This document shows, piece by piece, positions 34,871 through 45,852 of a stretch of 64,000 nt of DNA; position 1 is the first letter of the stretch; each line of letters starts with the position of its first letter. The notes under the pieces are model-generated. The model saw only the letters and a program-made list of their open reading frames with translations, had not been told where the DNA came from and ran no database searches. The stretch spans positions 41,607,172-41,671,171 of the forward strand of contig CAMZMU010000107.1 of assembly GCA_947311845.1 (NCBI GenBank), written 5' to 3'. A program made the position numbers and the translations under genes. The DNA comes from Poa pratensis (Eukaryota > Streptophyta > Magnoliopsida > Poales > Poaceae).

Positions 34871-36209
34871 TTAGCAAGGCTTTCTTTTATAATACATCCT
34901 ACCTATGGGGTAGTGGAAGGACCCTGAGGCGTGAATGACATCGTCCATGAGGATCGTTGTTAATTGCAGCTTGATGCGATGAAAGTCTTGTCTATAATCA
35001 GCATCGGTGAGCTCATCCGCGGTCTTGGTGTATTCTGCGAGATTAGATGGAAGCTTCGATTTCTCGCAATCCCGGACAAGCGCTTTCATGTGATGGAGGG
35101 CGTACCATGCCTCCTTCACGCTGTGATCCAGTTGCTTGATGCAATGGAATCCGGTCCCATGCAAGAACTAGTGTGTTGTCGTCCTTGAAGAATTGTGACT
35201 TCTGATAAAAGGGGCCGCCCTTTTTGGCGTAGGTCTCGAGAGCGTCATCGAGAAGACTCTTTATTCTGTTGTAATCTCTCGGCTGAGATTTATTCCCCGA
35301 GTCAAAATAAGTGGAAAAGGACCACCTCGGGCCTACGTGGATGAGTGCGTAGTACTTGTCCCTGCTCAACACAATTGAAATGGAATGTTGGACAAAGGAT
35401 CACCGATGGAAGAAATGTTCAAGAATTCATAAGAGAGGACGGTGGCTAGCGGATGTGTACTTACTCGTAAAAGTAAGGCAGAAGAAAGGCGGTCTTGTCC
35501 TTGTTGGCCAGGAAGAACCTTACGAGGTACTCCTTGGCCGTATCACGTGCCCTTGATCCTGGCACCAGATGGCTGTCGCGCATGTAGTAGGGATCCACTA
35601 CCGCGACGTACGGGTAGCATCTCTCCTGATCTTCATCGCCTGATTGAGCGCATATAGGCGGACCATGTTATAGTCCAGCCGTTTGGTGTGAAACAGGTTG
35701 AAGATGTCCTCGAACGCTATGAAGAACACATCCGCGGGGTCTTCCCGGACGAAGTCCACCATCTCTTTTGACACCTTGACCGCGAACGCCGGGTAACTCG
35801 GCTTCTTCTCTTTAAGAAGGTTCTTCTCATGATACAAGACAATGTTCTGCAAAGAAAGCATGCGTCCTTCTGCAAGACGGTGCAACTCCTCAGGCAAGAT
35901 AGCTTTGCCAGCTTCATGAACCCGCGGGTAGCCATCAACATTGTCTTCAAGACCCCGGATCTGAGGAGCTGGCTTGCTTCTCTTCCTGACCTTCTTTGGC
36001 TTCTTCGTCTCTGCGGGTTGTGGGGGTGCAGTGAACCCCGCTTTAACAGTTGCTTGCAGTGTGTTAGGGCTGAAAATGTTACCCGGTTGAGCTTGATGAT
36101 CGCCGGCATCAGGAGGCGTGTCGGTGAAGGCCAGGCGCTGTGTGCATGAAGTGGGACGAGCATGTTGAGTTTGGTGGTCGCGGAAGGGTTCTTCATCCAC
36201 GTGAGGCAT
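34871..36209 (-). pseudogene. Ulp1 (C48 peptidase)-like region of the CACTA element
   Basis: Read on the minus strand, blocks in different frames line up with the Ulp1-like proteins of large plant CACTA elements. There is an N-terminal basic region (KKPKKVRKRSKPAPQIRGLE), then FAVKVSKEMVDFVREDPADV, DYNMVRLYALNQAMKIRRD, KYYALIHVGPRWSFSTYFDS (the His and Asp strand region) and FHCIKQLDHSVKEAWYALHH. In active C48 proteases the last region carries the nucleophile in a QP..CGYY context; here the aligned position reads EAWYAL, with no cysteine. At least two frame changes (near 35600 and 35160) separate the blocks. It is either a decayed or a non-catalytic transposon accessory protein. The C48 assignment is inferred from motif order. 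Confidence 0.6.
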
Positions 36210-37184
36210 GTAAAGATCATCCGCGATGGCGCCAGTGTTGATGAACTCATCGATGTTGACATCATTGTCGTCGTCGTCATTGTCGTCGTTGTTGCCACCA
36301 AGTTGAGGTGCAACGCCTTTGTTCTAATTAACATAAACAATAGCACATCCGTTAGTCGGGAAAGTCGGAAAGTTGGGGAATTCGTCGAGTCAGAACTAAC
36401 CTTGGACGGTTGCGGTGAAGACGTTCCCAACAACTTTTTGTGGCGGTTGGTGGCGGCGATGACCGGCGGCGGTAGCTTCCGGCCGATGATGGGGCCGTGT
36501 GGCGGTCGGCCGGCGGTGGCGGCGACCGGCTGTTCCTTCTGGGTGGTGGTGACGGCTGCTTGTGGCGCCGGTTCATCCGCAACATCTTTCTTTGTCCGCC
36601 TCGGCGGGGGCCGAATGACCGGGGGCCGGGGCCTCGAGGTGGCGCCGCCGGTGCGCCTAGACCCATGAAGAACATTCCCAAGACGAATTTGGGTCTTCAG
36701 CCATTCCAGCATCCAACTCCCGCATTCGCCAAGCTTCATGTGTGCCTCGGCTCCAATAGGTTGCTTGGGGGGTCGATGTCACGGAACTCAGACACTACCT
36801 CGCTCACATTTACTTTCATTGAGAGCTCGTTCATTCGGACGGTGTGGAGTTCCCGGGTCAAAGGTTGTATGATTGTGGCCCTTGCGGCTTCCTTCAACTC
36901 GCCCTCGGACCCCATCCTAAGCAGGAGTATGCATTTGTGTCCTGGGAGTCAACATATAGCGTGCACCATGAGATAAGGCATATATAGTCTCACACACAAT
37001 GTATCATACATATTCATGATCATACATATATATGTTTTCATTGTCTCACACACACATACCAATTAGTTACCTTGGTGACGGCGTTGAGCTCGGCTAATGG
37101 AGAAGGAGATGCGCCGGTGCCGGCGGTCGGCCTATCATTCTCCGGCCGGTCGTGTGCATTATCATTGTTCTCCGGCGTTGGTGT

Positions 37185-38706
37185 CTATTGCTCCACGGTA
37201 GCGGGCACCGGTGGGGTCTGCAGGACCGGCGACACGTTATGGCTGGAGGTGCTGCCGACGAAGCTGGGCACGTGTATCGGCCCCTGTTGACCTCCCGCAT
37301 GCCAAGCAGCTATCCCCTCCACCAATGCAGGGGGTAACATACTCCGGAGCCTCTCATCCACCTTCTCGGCCACCAGCTTGTCCACCACGTTGGAGTCCAC
37401 CTTCTCGGCCAGCTGCCTCCTTAGCTCGACAACCTCGGCTCTATCTTTAGCCGGGTTCCTCCTCACCCTTTTCTTCTCGGTGTCCGTGCTGTAGTACTCG
37501 GTGAACTTCATCGTCGTACCAAAGCCGGTCACACGGCCAGCTGACGTCGGCGCATCTCTCTTGCCCCTTCCCTTGTACTCGTTCATCGCCCGGTTGAAAG
37601 TTGCGTCCCACGGGCCAGCCGGAGCCTCCGGCTTGTAATCAGGGTGGGCCTCAATCTCCAACTCAGCCTCCTGCGGACAAAGGAAATAAACGTGAACCCA
37701 TGTAGAAATCAACGCAAATGGACTTTGAGATTACCGCGGTAATTAAGTTCCTTACCAGCTTTTTCTCGAAATCCGCCACATCGGGATCATCGGTAACGAA
37801 TTCCCCCGTCCCCGGCTTCAGATAGTAGCGGGATCGAACAAAGTTCCTAATTTGCTCGTCCGTGATTTTATGCCACGGGTTCTCTTTCCCAAGTCTCGCA
37901 ACCTCGGCATCCTCCTTGTCCCAAATGGGCTTCTTTCCCGCGTAACCGCCGCTTCCCAACTTGTGGTTACCTAAGTTCAGTGACCGCATGTTCTTCCCCC
38001 ATTCGGTCCATATTTCAGACTCCAGAGATGACAAGGACACCTTGAGTATATCGAACTCGTCTTTCTCGATGTACGGCTCGTTGGCACTGATCTCCTCCCA
38101 GCTAAGACCCTTTACAATCTTCTTCTTCACCCGGCCTCTCCAGCTTTGCAAGGCTCTGTTCATCTTCGTGATGGCGAAGTTGTCCAACTTTTTATTTCCA
38201 TCATCCGGGTAAATATATCGTGTGTGAACCTTCTTGAGGAGGTCATTGCGCAAAGCCTGATTCTCCGGATTCCTGATGTCATACGTGTTGATCGATGCGG
38301 TTTCTCGGAGGATGCACCCTAGTTGCATGCTGTAACCTTTGGCGATGTTCCTAGGCTCCAGTGGTTGGCCACTTAAGGAGACCTTAGTGAAGGTGTCTGT
38401 GACGGTGCCGACCGCTTGCGGTGTCCGGTCCTTCCTCAGCTTCTTAAGCTTCTTAGCGGCCGGGTTACTAGCACCACCACCCTCCGTGTGGTCGCCACCC
38501 CCGACATCCGTGGTGGTGGTGGCATCTCCATCGCTGGTGGTGGCTTCTTCTTCCTCCTCTAACAGAAAGTCCTCATCGCCGGCACGAGCCATTGCGGCGG
38601 CCTCCTCCTCCTCCATCTTCCGGTTCACTTCCCAGAACGGTGCGTTAAGTTGTCTAGCTTGGTCTTCGACGCTCATGTACTTAGAAGGGCCGGCCTCGGA
38701 GGACAT
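37185..38706 (-). CDS. CACTA second-gene 5' part (Transposase_24/TnpA-like)
   Basis: The frame starts at 38706 (MSSEAGPSKYMSVEDQARQL) with an acidic Glu/Asp/Thr-rich N-terminus and a basic KKLKKLRKDRTP segment. The family core follows: KVHTRYIYPDDGNKKLDNFA, MNRALQSWRGRVKKKIVKG and YLKPGTGEFVTDDPDVADFE. A GT-AG intron (about 37674-37756) joins to EAELEIEAHPDYKPEAPAG, a coiled-coil-like KDRAEVVELRRQLAEKV, and a Pro/Val-rich end at 37185. This is the plant Ptta/En/Spm-type accessory protein that binds element ends. It probably continued downstream into the Ulp1-like region (34871-36209) as one gene. Compared with the transposase it is well preserved: the first exon is open for over 300 codons. 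Confidence 0.75.
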
Positions 38707-40057
38707 GTTTCCACTGCATTCAAAAGAGGCAAAAAGTAATTAGTACAACAAATATAACAAGAGCATCACTTAATTTAGTACTAAGATACCCCGGCCCAGG
38801 CATTAGTCGCAATACCCCATATGTCCTATTTTTAGCAAAGTCATGCTAAATTTCACGAATTTTTTTGGCATGACCTTTGCTAAATATAGGACATATGGAG
38901 TACCCGAATTTGCCAGAACGGAAGTTAATCGACGTTCCGGCAATCTCAAGGGCCTCACGGGGTACCTGCACAAGCATTTCACAAATAATATCTCGCCGGC
39001 ATAGCTGGCCGGCAACAGCATCACAACCAACACATATCACGTCGGCTTAGCTGGCCGACAACAGCATCACAAACAACCATGACACGATGGTCGTGGTATC
39101 ACAGAACACATGGTCACCGGAGGTTTTCGACGAAATGCTCACCAAAGGGGAATTGTAGTTTAGGAGATAGTTGATGTAGTGGAAGCCGGGGGTCTGCACA
39201 AGAAAAACATAAGAATATGTTAATTTAGCTGCATAACACATATTTCTTTTGTTTCTACACCAATTGCATAAATAGAACACATGATGAACTAAAAATGCAT
39301 CTTCAAAGTAGTTAAAAAGTACCAACTTTGGAGCATTTTCAAAGCATCAAATCTTGATCCTATTTCACATTAACCTCCAAGGATCTCTTGTACTAAGTTA
39401 GTACTTCATGATAAACCCCAGAAATATATTTTTAATACATCTAAAACCTAAATTGAAGGCATTTTTGTAGGCATGTTAAAACAGTGACCATATTTATCTT
39501 ACAAAAAAATTAAATTTTTTTGGTCTCCATATTTTTCCTAACACCACTAGCATCAACTAGAAGCATTAGCAACTACTTGCAGCAAGCAATCAACAACCAA
39601 ATCATCCAAATTCTGTAAAAATCTGGGTTTGGCATTTGACCAAACACCTTGTGTGCAGGGTGTGGAGGGGAGGGAGTGGGGATGGAAGGAGCAGCACCTC
39701 GGGAAGGTGATGGTCGTGGGGAGGAAGAGGAGGTCAAGGGCGGCGTCAGCGTCGAGGTGGCGGGCCGGTGGCGACGGTGGCGTCGAGCTCAAGGGGCGGC
39801 GAGGCGTCGGGCTCGGGCGTGTGCGGCCGGGGCAAGGCGGGCACGGCCGGGCGCGTCGAGGGCCGGGCACGGGCGCGTCGAGGGCACGGGCACGGCGAGG
39901 CACGGGCGGGGGGCGGCCGGGGTGCGTCGAGGTCACCGGCGACGGGGGCATCGAGGGCGTCGAGGGGCGTCGAGGGCGCGGTTTCTCTGTGACTTAGCAA
40001 AATTTTGGAACGCAGGAGGCAGCGCGGGGCCGGCCCCACCTGTAAGTGGGCGCAAGA
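38707..40057. other. CACTA interior spacer, AT-rich then GC-rich
   Basis: 38707-39600 is AT-rich with a near-palindrome at 38805-38900 (GGCATGACCTTTGC against GCAAAGTCATGC). 39640-40000 is GC-rich (GCGTCGAGGG runs) with open frames on both strands that resemble no protein. It may be a promoter zone of the second gene. Confidence 0.4.
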
Positions 40058-40322
40058 GAATTCTGTGGCGCGCCGCGGGTGGGATGCGCCACAGAATGTT
40101 GAGAATTCTGTGGCGCATCGCCCAGTGGGATGCGCCACAAAATTATTTGGGGCAGGGCTGGGCGGGCCCACATGTCAGTGGGGCATCACATTTCTGTGGC
40201 GCATCCGTTGGGGTGATGCGCCACAGAATTATTAGGTTTCTGTGGCGCATCCTTTGGGGTGATGCGCCACAGAATTATTAGGTTTCTGTGGCGCATCCTT
40301 TGGGGTGATGCGCCACAGAATT
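40058..40322. repeat. Central palindrome array inside the CACTA element
   Basis: This uses the same TTCTGTGGCGCA...TGCGCCACAGAA facing pairs as the terminal arrays. They include a near-perfect triplicate of a ~46-base unit (TTTCTGTGGCGCATCC, then GGGGTGATGCGCCACAGAAT) at 40190-40322. It lies about 6.4 kb from the left end and 4.6 kb from the right end, between the two gene blocks. Confidence 0.92.
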
Positions 40323-40380
40323 AATTGGCCTGAGACTTAAAACTCCCTGTGCTGTTTCATGTACACAAACACACATACGT

Positions 40381-40449
40381 CTTAGTGGTTCCAACCAGTT
40401 GATTTAACCTGTGCAGCTAGGTTCGAATCCTGGCTGCCTCATTTTTTTT
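40381..40449 (+). ncRNA. tRNA-like segment (box A/box B) ending in a T run
   Basis: CTTAGTGGTTCC at 40381 resembles box A, and GGTTCGAATCC at 40420-40430 is a perfect box B inside an 8-bp stem (CAGCTAGG with CCTGGCTG). TTTTTTTT follows at 40442, a Pol III terminator. A full cloverleaf with a 7-bp acceptor stem is not evident, so it is a tRNA pseudogene or SINE head rather than a working tRNA. Confidence 0.5.
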
Positions 40450-40698
40450 AAAAAAAATCTTTAAAATATTTTTGGTTAAAAAAACACACAATGTCTTTGG
40501 TACATATATTTAGTTCATTGAATACATATATATGGTCTTGCATTGTCTCACACACAATGTCATACATATTCATGAATAAATATATATATTGCATTTTCAC
40601 ACACACACACATAAAATTAAATACACCAAAAAAGTCTCTTCTTCGTCTCGGTTCCGCGAGTTAGCTTCTCTTCTTTCCCTTCTTCACGGTTGAAAACT

Positions 40699-43600
40699 TT
40701 AGGCCGGTGACCTTGAGATTTCTTCGCGTGAACGGACAACCTTAGGTAGGGAGGTCTTCCTTCTTTGTGTACTAGTAGTAGGCATGTCGAAGAACTTGTC
40801 GAATTCCTCCTCGATCTTTGGCTCGTTGTCCAAGTCTTGCTCGGTGGCGCCTCCTTCCATTCCGATGATGCTCCTCTTGCCCCTCCTCACGACAACACGG
40901 CTAGGCTTTGACGGGTCGGTAATGAAGAAGCATTGCTCAACTTGGCTAGCGAGTACCCATGGCTCATTTTTCGCGGAGGCGTTCTTCGATTTGGCATCGG
41001 GTATTACCATGGTGGTGAAATACCGGCCTTCTTTGACGACGTCCTTGGCCCATCTTACACGGAACATTGGCACCACCTCTCCACAGTAGTTGAGCTCCCA
41101 TATGTCCTCAATCCTTCCGAAGTATCTTTCCTTGACAGTAGCCTCCTCATCGCCGTAGGATAGCATAGTTACTCCTGAGTTTTGATATTCCGACATCTTG
41201 TCCTTTTCCTCGGTGTAGAATCTGTAGCCGTTGATGTCGTACGCCTGATAGGTCTTTACGTTGTGCGAGGGACCCCGTGATAAGGAGAATATGAGTTTTC
41301 ATCTTCCGTAGATGGCGGTTTCCTCTTTGCTAGCTCCATTTGCTTTTGCTTGAACCAACGCGTGAAGCTGGCGTTGTGCTCTCTGGTTACGTCTCCCTTC
41401 TTCCTCGGCCGGCCCAGTTTGATGTAATGTTGCTCGAGTAAGCATTTGTGCTGTTCCACCCAAGTTTCGATCAACTGTAAGTGTTGTAGCGCGACCCGGT
41501 GAGCCCTTCGTAGTCGTCCTTTCGACCCTGCATGCTGACAAAGATTGAGCTGGCGCCCTCTCGGTGACCATATCCATTGAGCCTGTCGAAGTGTTTCCTC
41601 GTGGGCAGACCTACATCCTGGTTCTCGTGCTTAGATAATTCTGGCAGAAGGAGATGCACTCGTAGGTTAGAAAGCCCTTGGCCATGCTTGCGTCTGGACG
41701 GGCCCTGTTGCGAACGTATCCTTTCATGACACCGTTCATCCTTTCGAACGGCATCATGTAGTGCATGAACGTTGGCCCTAGCTGCCTGATGTCATCAACG
41801 ACATGGAGAAGGAGATGCACGCATATATCAAAGAATGCTGGCGGGAAGTAAATCTCGAGCTCGCATAGTACCAGCTCGATCTCTTCTGTAGCCTGTCGAG
41901 CTGCTTCACCCGATCGACTTCCTGTTGATGACGTCGACAAAGTTGCAAAGGGCAAGCAGCGTATCACGGACGTGCTCGTCCATTATCCCTCGAATCGCAA
42001 CGGGAAGTATCTGCGTCAACAGCACGTGACAGTCGTGAGACTTCATCCCGCTAAACCTCTTCTTCTTTCCGTCCAGATATCTGCTTATCTGCCCCGCGTA
42101 ACCATTCGGAAATTTGACTCCTAGAAGACACCTGTAGAATTGCTCGAGCTCCTCCGGACTCATAGTGAAGCACGTAGCGGGAAGCACCACAGTGTTCTTC
42201 TTTACCCTTTTGCGCGACCTTGAGTCCCTTCCGTCTGATCATCATCATCATCGTCATCGCTATCGGGGGCCTGAAGATCTTTCCTGACACCAAGCCATTT
42301 CAGATCGTATCTTGCTTTCGTCCCATCCTTGGTCTTTTCCGGCATGTTGGAAAGAGTGCCAAGCAGACTCTCGGTGACATTCTTCGTAATGTGCATCATA
42401 TCGAGGCTATGTGGCGTCTTGAGGACCTTCCAGTAGGGCAAGTTGTGGAAAACAGCCCTCGCTTTCCATACACCCAGCAGCGGATCTACCTTCGGTCGTT
42501 TCTTTCCCGGCGCAGGGCACTCCTCCAATTATTCAACAGCTCGTCGATTTCTGTGCCGCTCCTCGGGATCGGGGGTCCTTCGGGCTCGTCCTTACCATTA
42601 AACAGGTCACCGCGTTTCCTCCACGGGTGATCCATGCGAAGCCACCTTCGAGCCCCTGGGTACACGGTTTTCGAAGACCCGGATTCCTTGGTAGCTGGAG
42701 ATGCGGGGTCTTATCCATGCACCTGACACATGCGCAGAATCCGTGGCCTACCTGGGCCGATACATATGAGCAACCAGGATAGTCCTGCACCGTCGTGAGC
42801 AGCGCGGCTCTCATGGGAAATAATCTCCAGTGTAGGCATCCCACGTACGGGCTGGGGTCGCCCACAACGTGGCTAACTCCTCTTCCAACAGCGCGAGATA
42901 CGTATGTATGTGGACACCTGCTTGTTTCGGCCCCTGAATGAGAAGACTCATGTGTATATACCTTTGCTTCGTGCACAACCACGGGGGAAGGTTGTAAGGC
43001 CATACAAACACGGGCCAGGTGCTATGCGTGCTACTCTGGTTGCCGAACGGATTGAGTCCATCGGTGCTCATACCGAGCCTGACGTTCCTTGCGTCGCCTC
43101 CGAAATTTCCGACGGCGTCCAACTCTTGCCACTGGCTAGCGTCTGAAGGGTGTGTAAGGATCCTGCCCTTCTCCGGATCTTCTTCAGGCTTCTCCCTTTC
43201 CGCGTGCCATTGCATGAGCTTTGCTTCCTTAGGGTCCACGAAGTACCGCTGCAGACGGGGAGTGATAGGAAAGTACCATACCACTTTGTGAGGACCTTTC
43301 TTCCCACGGCTCTTGTACCGTCCTTGGCCGCACACCGGACATGTGGTTCTGTCCTCGTACTCGCCCCGATAAATTGCGCAATCATTGATGCAGGCGTGGT
43401 ATTTAACGTGCGGTAGGTCAAGAGGGCACACGACTTTCTTGGCCTCCTCGATACTAGTTGGCAATGTGTTCCCCTCGGGAAGACGCTCGTGGAAGAATTT
43501 CATGTTCTTGTTGAAGCTCACGTCGGTCCATTTGTTTCCCGACTTCATCTCCAGAGCATCAAGCGTTACTTGCAAGCGCGTATCCTGTGGCCGGCACCCT

Positions 43601-44042
43601 GGATACAACGGAGTCTTCCCGTCTATCTCCATTTGCGCCAGCTTGGCTTTCTCTCTAACGGTCCTCGCCTCCTTGAGGAGCAGTTCTTGAACATGAGACT
43701 CCATCAAGGCCGACATTAGCGAGCTCTGCGGCGTGTTCGCGTCTTCTCCACCACCATCTACTCCTTCATCATGACCATGTCCGTCGGCATCTCCTTCGTC
43801 ACGATCATCTTGCCCGCCCTCGTCTTCAGGCGCAACATTTGCTGTCGGCGCTTCATTGAAGCCTTCCATGAAACCGCGCCTGAGCAGGTGTTCCTCCAAT
43901 GTCCGGAATCAGGGTCGATCCATCTCACAAATTTGCAACTTCTACACGGACATCGTATGTGGCGCTTGTTGCACCGAATCATTTCCGCCTTCGCTTCTTC
44001 CTTGTAGTTGTTGATTCGACTGGAGCTCATCTTCATGACCAT
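40699..44042 (-). pseudogene. TNP2: TNP2-type CACTA transposase, frame-broken
   Basis: The minus strand carries the full domain order of En/Spm TNP2 transposases. The start region (MSSSRINNYKEEAKAEMI) has the Cys-rich transposase-associated motif RHIRCPCRSCKFVRW, near 43900. Then comes Transposase_21 (CINDCAIYRGEYED, TCPVCGQGRYKS, YFPITPRLQRYFVDPKEAKL, RNVRLGMSTDGLNPFGNQSS, WPYNLPPWLCTKQRYIHMSL). Next are PHSLDMMHITKNVTESLLG and a DUF4218 block (LCELEIYFPPAFFDICVHLL, MPFERMNGVMKGYVRNRARP). It ends with a DUF4216-like block (VPMFRVRWAKDVVKEGRYFT), at 40699. The reading frame changes several times: near 43870, at the GGG run 42815-42817 (GDYFP to MRAALLTTVQ), and near 42650, 42200, 41900 and 41640. 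Residues are well conserved across the breaks, so decay is recent or the breaks are sequence errors. Confidence 0.88.
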
Positions 44043-44576
44043 GGTCGCCTACGCGGTATACATATAGAGTATGTGTTATTAAGTCGGAAATGTTCGACGA
44101 AAAAATTCGGCATGACTTCCCCTAGAAGTAGGACATATGTGGTGCAAAAATTTACCGAAATGGAAATGAATCAACATTTCGGCAAACATCCATGCACCAC
44201 GCCGGCGCAACACAACAACAAAAGGCAACAACATGCACAACACACACAAGCTTCATGTACACACATATTCATCCAACAATACTCACCTAGTAGATCTAGA
44301 TCCGTTGCCGAGACGTGACCGTGATCGATGAGAGAGAGTGTGTGGTGATGGAGAGAAAATAGTGGACAAAAAGAGAGGAGAGAATATATATGGAGGCTCT
44401 CCCCAAGCCCTCACCAATTATATGTCAAACAAAGAGTTTAACAACAAATAATGGATAATAGGATGGTCAAAATGCCATGGGAGAGAGGAGGAGCTCGAGC
44501 TAGATGCATGGGGGGAGAATGAAGAAGGTCACATGGGGAAAGTGGGTGTTGCCACCTTTTTGTGGATCTGGGCAAC
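44043..44576. other. CACTA interior between transposase start and right array
   Basis: Presumed promoter of the minus-strand transposase. AT-rich with AGAGAG runs at 44330-44400. No gene. Confidence 0.4.
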
Positions 44577-44935
44577 ATTCTGTGGCGCACCAGCCATGCG
44601 CCACAGAAACTTTCTGTGGCGCATGGCTAGTGGTGCGCCACAGAAAGTGGCAATTCTGTGGCGCATGGTGGGGTGCGCCACAGAATATTGTTTTCTGTGG
44701 CGCACCCCACCATGCGCCACAGATTTTCCCCAACAGGTCCTAGGTCCAATGATTGAGTGTGGGTCCCACAGATCTGTGGCGCATGGGTGCCCATGCGCCA
44801 CAGAATCTTGACTTTCTGTGGCGCAAGGTTGCCCTGTGGCGCATGGCTCCTGGATGCGCCACAGAAAGACAAAACATTCTGTGGCGCACCCCTTGTCATG
44901 CGCCACACAAATATTTCTGTGGTGCGCCACAGAGT
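44577..44935. repeat. Right subterminal palindrome array of the CACTA element
   Basis: Facing TTCTGTGGCGCA and TGCGCCACAGAA units repeat about a dozen times, mirroring the left array. Confidence 0.93.
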
Positions 44936-44969
44936 GTCATCTCTCCTATATAGTGTTTTCCTACTAGTG

Positions 44970-45606
44970 GACGGTCATCTCTCCTATATAGGGTTCTCCT
45001 ATATAGGACGTCCTACGGAGACTAGGTGGCGTCCCGATGCCGTCAGAAACGTACGGGTTCGAGGGGGGAAGTTTTAATCTTTTGTACACAACATTTTTAC
45101 CAAAACTATAATACAAAACACACGCTCGGTTCGTATGATTCGATTGTGGTGGAGATCAAGAAAATGCGAGTGGTTCTTGAGTGGTTGTCGACCTGCCGTC
45201 TACTGAACTTGACTAAACTTATCTAATACGGTATATGCACTTATGACCATATTTTCAGTTTTAATTTTTGTACCACCTCAAGGTCGTGTCCATTGTAGAA
45301 AAATAAAATCGAGGGAAGCTCGTGTATCGCACGCACACGTAGCAAGGTCGGCACTCGGCAGTGAGCAGCGGCCCCGAGGAATGCTCACGCACCACGTGCT
45401 CACATGGCTGGTGTCCCGGGCTCGGTCTCCCACTGCCCTGGTATATACACGGGCTCTTCTCATGGGCCCTAACTGAGGGGCTGGATTACATGGGCTCTTC
45501 CCACGGGCCGTGAAAATACAAATCAGCCAAGAACCGGACCTAATTGACAATTGGGATGAATCAGAAATTCAAAACGCTGCACAAACTCGTCGTGGTATTT
45601 TATTTA
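44970..45606. other. Gap between CACTA right end and the snRNA promoter
   Basis: Just outside the CACTA terminus the sequence GGTCATCTCTCCTATATAG repeats the last bases of the element, followed by another CCTATATAGG. No gene is supported in the remainder. Confidence 0.4.
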
Positions 45607-45659
45607 ATCCCACCTCGGTGCCGCAAGCCGGTTAGGAGCTACGAGGAGCCTTCATATAC
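45607..45659 (+). promoter_or_regulatory. Plant snRNA promoter: USE plus TATA box, Pol II spacing
   Basis: ATCCCACCTCG at 45607-45617 matches the plant upstream sequence element RTCCCACATCG at 10 of 11 positions. A TATA-like CATATAC follows at 45653-45659, leaving about 35 bases between. Plant snRNA genes read by Pol II have this ~34-base spacing, while Pol III genes have about 10 fewer. The TATA box sits 30 bases before the ATA at 45683 that I take as the RNA start. Confidence 0.75.
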
Positions 45660-45682
45660 ACCGCCCCTGCCAACATTTCGAA

Positions 45683-45841
45683 ATAGGGGCCCCGATGGGG
45701 CTGGCGATCGATAAGATTCGTGCCTAGGCCGGTGACCCACATTGCACTTTGTTGGGTGCGTTGGTCTACCGGCTCCCCTATGAGGAAGACTGGACATCGT
45801 AATTTTAGTTAGAGGGTATGCCGACCGGGACGCGACCCCTA
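45683..45841 (+). ncRNA. U1: U1 snRNA, diverged copy lacking the 5' splice-site recognition sequence
   Basis: U1 snRNA pairs its 5' end with pre-mRNA 5' splice sites in the U1 snRNP. The body here follows plant U1 closely: GTGCCTAGG, GGTGACC, the U1A-loop core CATTGCACTTTG, GGGTGCGTTGG, CTACCGGCTCCCC, then an Sm-like site GTAATTTTAGTTAGAGGG and a 3' hairpin-like end closing with CCCCTACC. The 70K-loop region reads GGCGATCGATAAG. The expected 5' start (ATA followed by CTTACCTG) is not present: sequence goes from ATA directly into GGGGCCCCGATGGGG, as if about 11 bases were lost, or the start lies upstream in unrelated sequence. AGTTGAA just downstream (45846-45852) resembles the snRNA 3' box core. 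With several other mismatches, a pseudogene is the cautious reading, though the promoter looks intact. Confidence 0.75.
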
Positions 45842-45852
45842 CCAAGTTGAAT

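Larger units (their letters stand above)
33701..44969 (-). mobile_element. 11.3-kb CACTA (En/Spm) element with two gene blocks
   Basis: The left end CACTAGTAGGGAAACCCTAT and the inverted right end CACTAGTAGGAAAACACTAT define TIRs, followed on both sides by CTATATAGG and then arrays of TTCTGTGGCGCA palindromes. Inside lie a TNP2-type transposase (40699-44042) and a second gene with Transposase_24-like and Ulp1-like parts (34871-38706), both on the minus strand, the arrangement of large autonomous Triticeae CACTA elements. The 3-bp flanks are not identical (GTC on the left, GAC on the right), and 11 bases of flank are inverted copies of each other, so the insertion boundary is unusual. Confidence 0.9.

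Noticed and set aside
35717..36739. 340-codon minus-strand frame in the CACTA interior
   Set aside because: Its composition (runs of TTTTMTTTTMM) is that of a shifted frame; the Ulp1-like blocks lie in another frame.
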